The position numbers and the translations under genes are program-made. The notes beneath the pieces were generated by a model that was not told the origin of the DNA, did not search any database, and saw nothing but the letters and a program-made list of their open reading frames with translations. From Oscillospiraceae bacterium (GTDB lineage Bacteria; Bacillota; Clostridia; Oscillospirales; Ruminococcaceae), in contig JAITVF010000058.1 in NCBI GenBank assembly GCA_031285945.1, forward strand, positions 1-6,498: DNA of 6,498 bases, given 5' to 3'. Position 1 is the stretch's first letter, and the number at the start of each line of letters is the position of its first letter. This document shows, one piece after another, positions 6,044 to 6,498 of the stretch.

Positions 6044-6093
6044 AAGTCTCTCCTTTTTCATTTTTCCAGAACAAAAATCTCACCCAAGGCACC

Positions 6094-6232
6094 GCATCCG
6101 CAATGCTTTATACGCTTGATATATAATACATAAAAAGCGCATAATATATATGGCCCGTGATTTTGCAAAAAATTCAAGACATTTATGGCTGACTATGTAT
6201 TATATATCAAGAGTATAAAGCATTGCGGATGC
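6094..6232. repeat. 39-bp inverted repeats around a 61-bp AT-rich core
   Basis: The left arm 6094-6132 and right arm 6194-6232 are reverse complements at 38 of 39 positions (the single difference is at 6113). The arms start GCATCCGCAATGC and end in the AT-rich TTGATATATAATACATA. The core (6133-6193) has no ORF and carries the best promoter candidate for the flavodiiron gene. I could not identify a target-site duplication. The 139-bp size, terminal inverted repeats and AT richness fit a MITE-like element. The promoter between the arms also allows an invertible-promoter reading. The arms are too long to be an ordinary dimer operator. Confidence 0.9.
6141..6169 (-). promoter_or_regulatory. Candidate promoter for the flavodiiron gene, inside the inverted repeat
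   Basis: On the minus strand, -35 TTTGCA (6164-6169) and -10 TATTAT (6141-6146) are spaced by 17 bp. The start would be near 6134, so the roughly 90-nt leader would contain the left repeat arm. The surroundings are very AT-rich, so chance matches are likely and the -35 is poor. Confidence 0.4.
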
Positions 6233-6242
6233 TGCATGAAAC

Positions 6243-6283
6243 GAACAAACCCGAACCCATCACCAAGGGGCGCGAGTTCGGGT
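6243..6283 (-). terminator. Probable terminator downstream of the tRNA-Ser genes
   Basis: A perfect 8-bp stem (ACCCGAAC in RNA sense, 6276-6283 with 6249-6256) closes a 19-nt loop and is followed on the minus strand by the T-rich TTGTTCGTTTC. It lies 11 nt beyond the CCA end of tRNA-Ser(GCU). The large loop and interrupted T-tract make it a moderate candidate. Confidence 0.6.
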
Positions 6284-6294
6284 CTGTAACAAAA

Positions 6295-6387
6295 TGGCGG
6301 AGAAGAGGGGATTCGAACCCCTGCACCGTTTTAGGCGGCCTACTCCCTTAGCAGGGGAGCCCCTTATAGCCTCTTGGGTACTTCTCC
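6295..6387 (-). tRNA. tRNA-Ser (anticodon GCU)
   Basis: A complete class II tRNA of 93 nt including an encoded CCA end (6295-6297). The acceptor stem GGAGAAG/CTTCTCC has discriminator G. The D arm is CCC/GGG, the anticodon stem CTCCC/GGGAG closes loop CTGCTAA with anticodon GCU (6350-6352), a long variable arm follows, and the T arm is AGGGG-TTCGAAT-CCCCT. It reads AGC/AGU serine codons. It is 39 bp downstream of another serine tRNA and probably cotranscribed with it. Confidence 0.97.
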
Positions 6388-6426
6388 GAATATGGGGAAA
6401 ACACCGGAAATCCGAACTTTGACGTC

Positions 6427-6498
6427 TGGCGGAGGGAAAGGGATTCGAACCCTTGTGACGCTCTCGCGCCTAACGGTTTTCAAGACCGCCCCGTTATG
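6427..6498 (-). tRNA. tRNA-Ser (anticodon UGA), 5' end outside the window
   Basis: This is the 3' part of a class II tRNA. It has an encoded CCA (6427-6429), discriminator G, acceptor strand TCCCTCC, a T arm AAGGG-TTCGAAT-CCCTT, a long variable arm, and anticodon loop CTTGAAA with anticodon UGA (6480-6482). The 5' acceptor strand and part of the D arm lie beyond 6498. It reads UCA and related serine codons. Confidence 0.93.

Noticed and set aside
6044..6061. Flavodiiron start at the first ATG, 6061
   Set aside because: AAGGAGAG lies inside that extension, correctly spaced for the ATG at 6043, and there is no comparable site before 6061.
6091..6235. CRISPR repeat or ordinary operator
   Set aside because: There are only two arms, inverted rather than direct, and 39 bp is too long for a simple dimeric operator.

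Overview
The window looks like chromosomal DNA of an anaerobic, moderately high-GC Firmicute, probably a clostridial lineage. The main reasons are a complete T-box riboswitch, strong AGGAGG-type ribosome binding sites, a flavodiiron/flavin reductase/rubredoxin fusion typical of strict anaerobes, and an Sfp-type phosphopantetheinyl transferase. The species cannot be named from the sequence. Every gene I can support reads on the minus strand, so the transcriptional order runs from high to low coordinates.

Reading in that order: two class II serine tRNA genes come first, Ser(UGA), cut by the window edge (6427-6498), and Ser(GCU) (6295-6387), followed by a terminator-like hairpin (6243-6283). Next is a 139-bp element bounded by 39-bp inverted repeats that match at 38 of 39 positions (6094-6232). 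It contains the best promoter candidate for the four-domain flavodiiron protein at 4190-6043, an O2/NO-detoxifying enzyme.

A sigma-A-type promoter (4049-4077) then starts a roughly 300-nt leader that is a textbook T-box riboswitch (3747-4042), with a specifier codon I read as UAC (tyrosine) and a strong terminator. It controls a tyrosine phenol-lyase/tryptophanase family PLP enzyme (2260-3708). This enzyme keeps the residues that separate tyrosine phenol-lyase from tryptophanase, but it has lost a conserved PLP-contacting arginine. Beyond a long hairpin (2207-2247) lies an Sfp-type phosphopantetheinyl transferase (1410-2072). The last gene, with its own promoter (1278-1305), is a class III ABC substrate-binding lipoprotein of the iron-siderophore/cobalamin/heme type (81-1184). 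It is flanked by two copies of an imperfect 48-bp direct repeat.

The most interesting point is the pairing of a tyrosine-specific T-box with a tyrosine lyase-like enzyme. T-boxes switch genes on when the cognate amino acid is scarce, which is the wrong logic for a tyrosine-degrading enzyme. This suggests a tyrosine-forming (reverse) or otherwise altered reaction. The second point is the long inverted repeat in front of the flavodiiron gene, which could be a MITE-like element or an invertible promoter segment. No plus-strand gene is supported.
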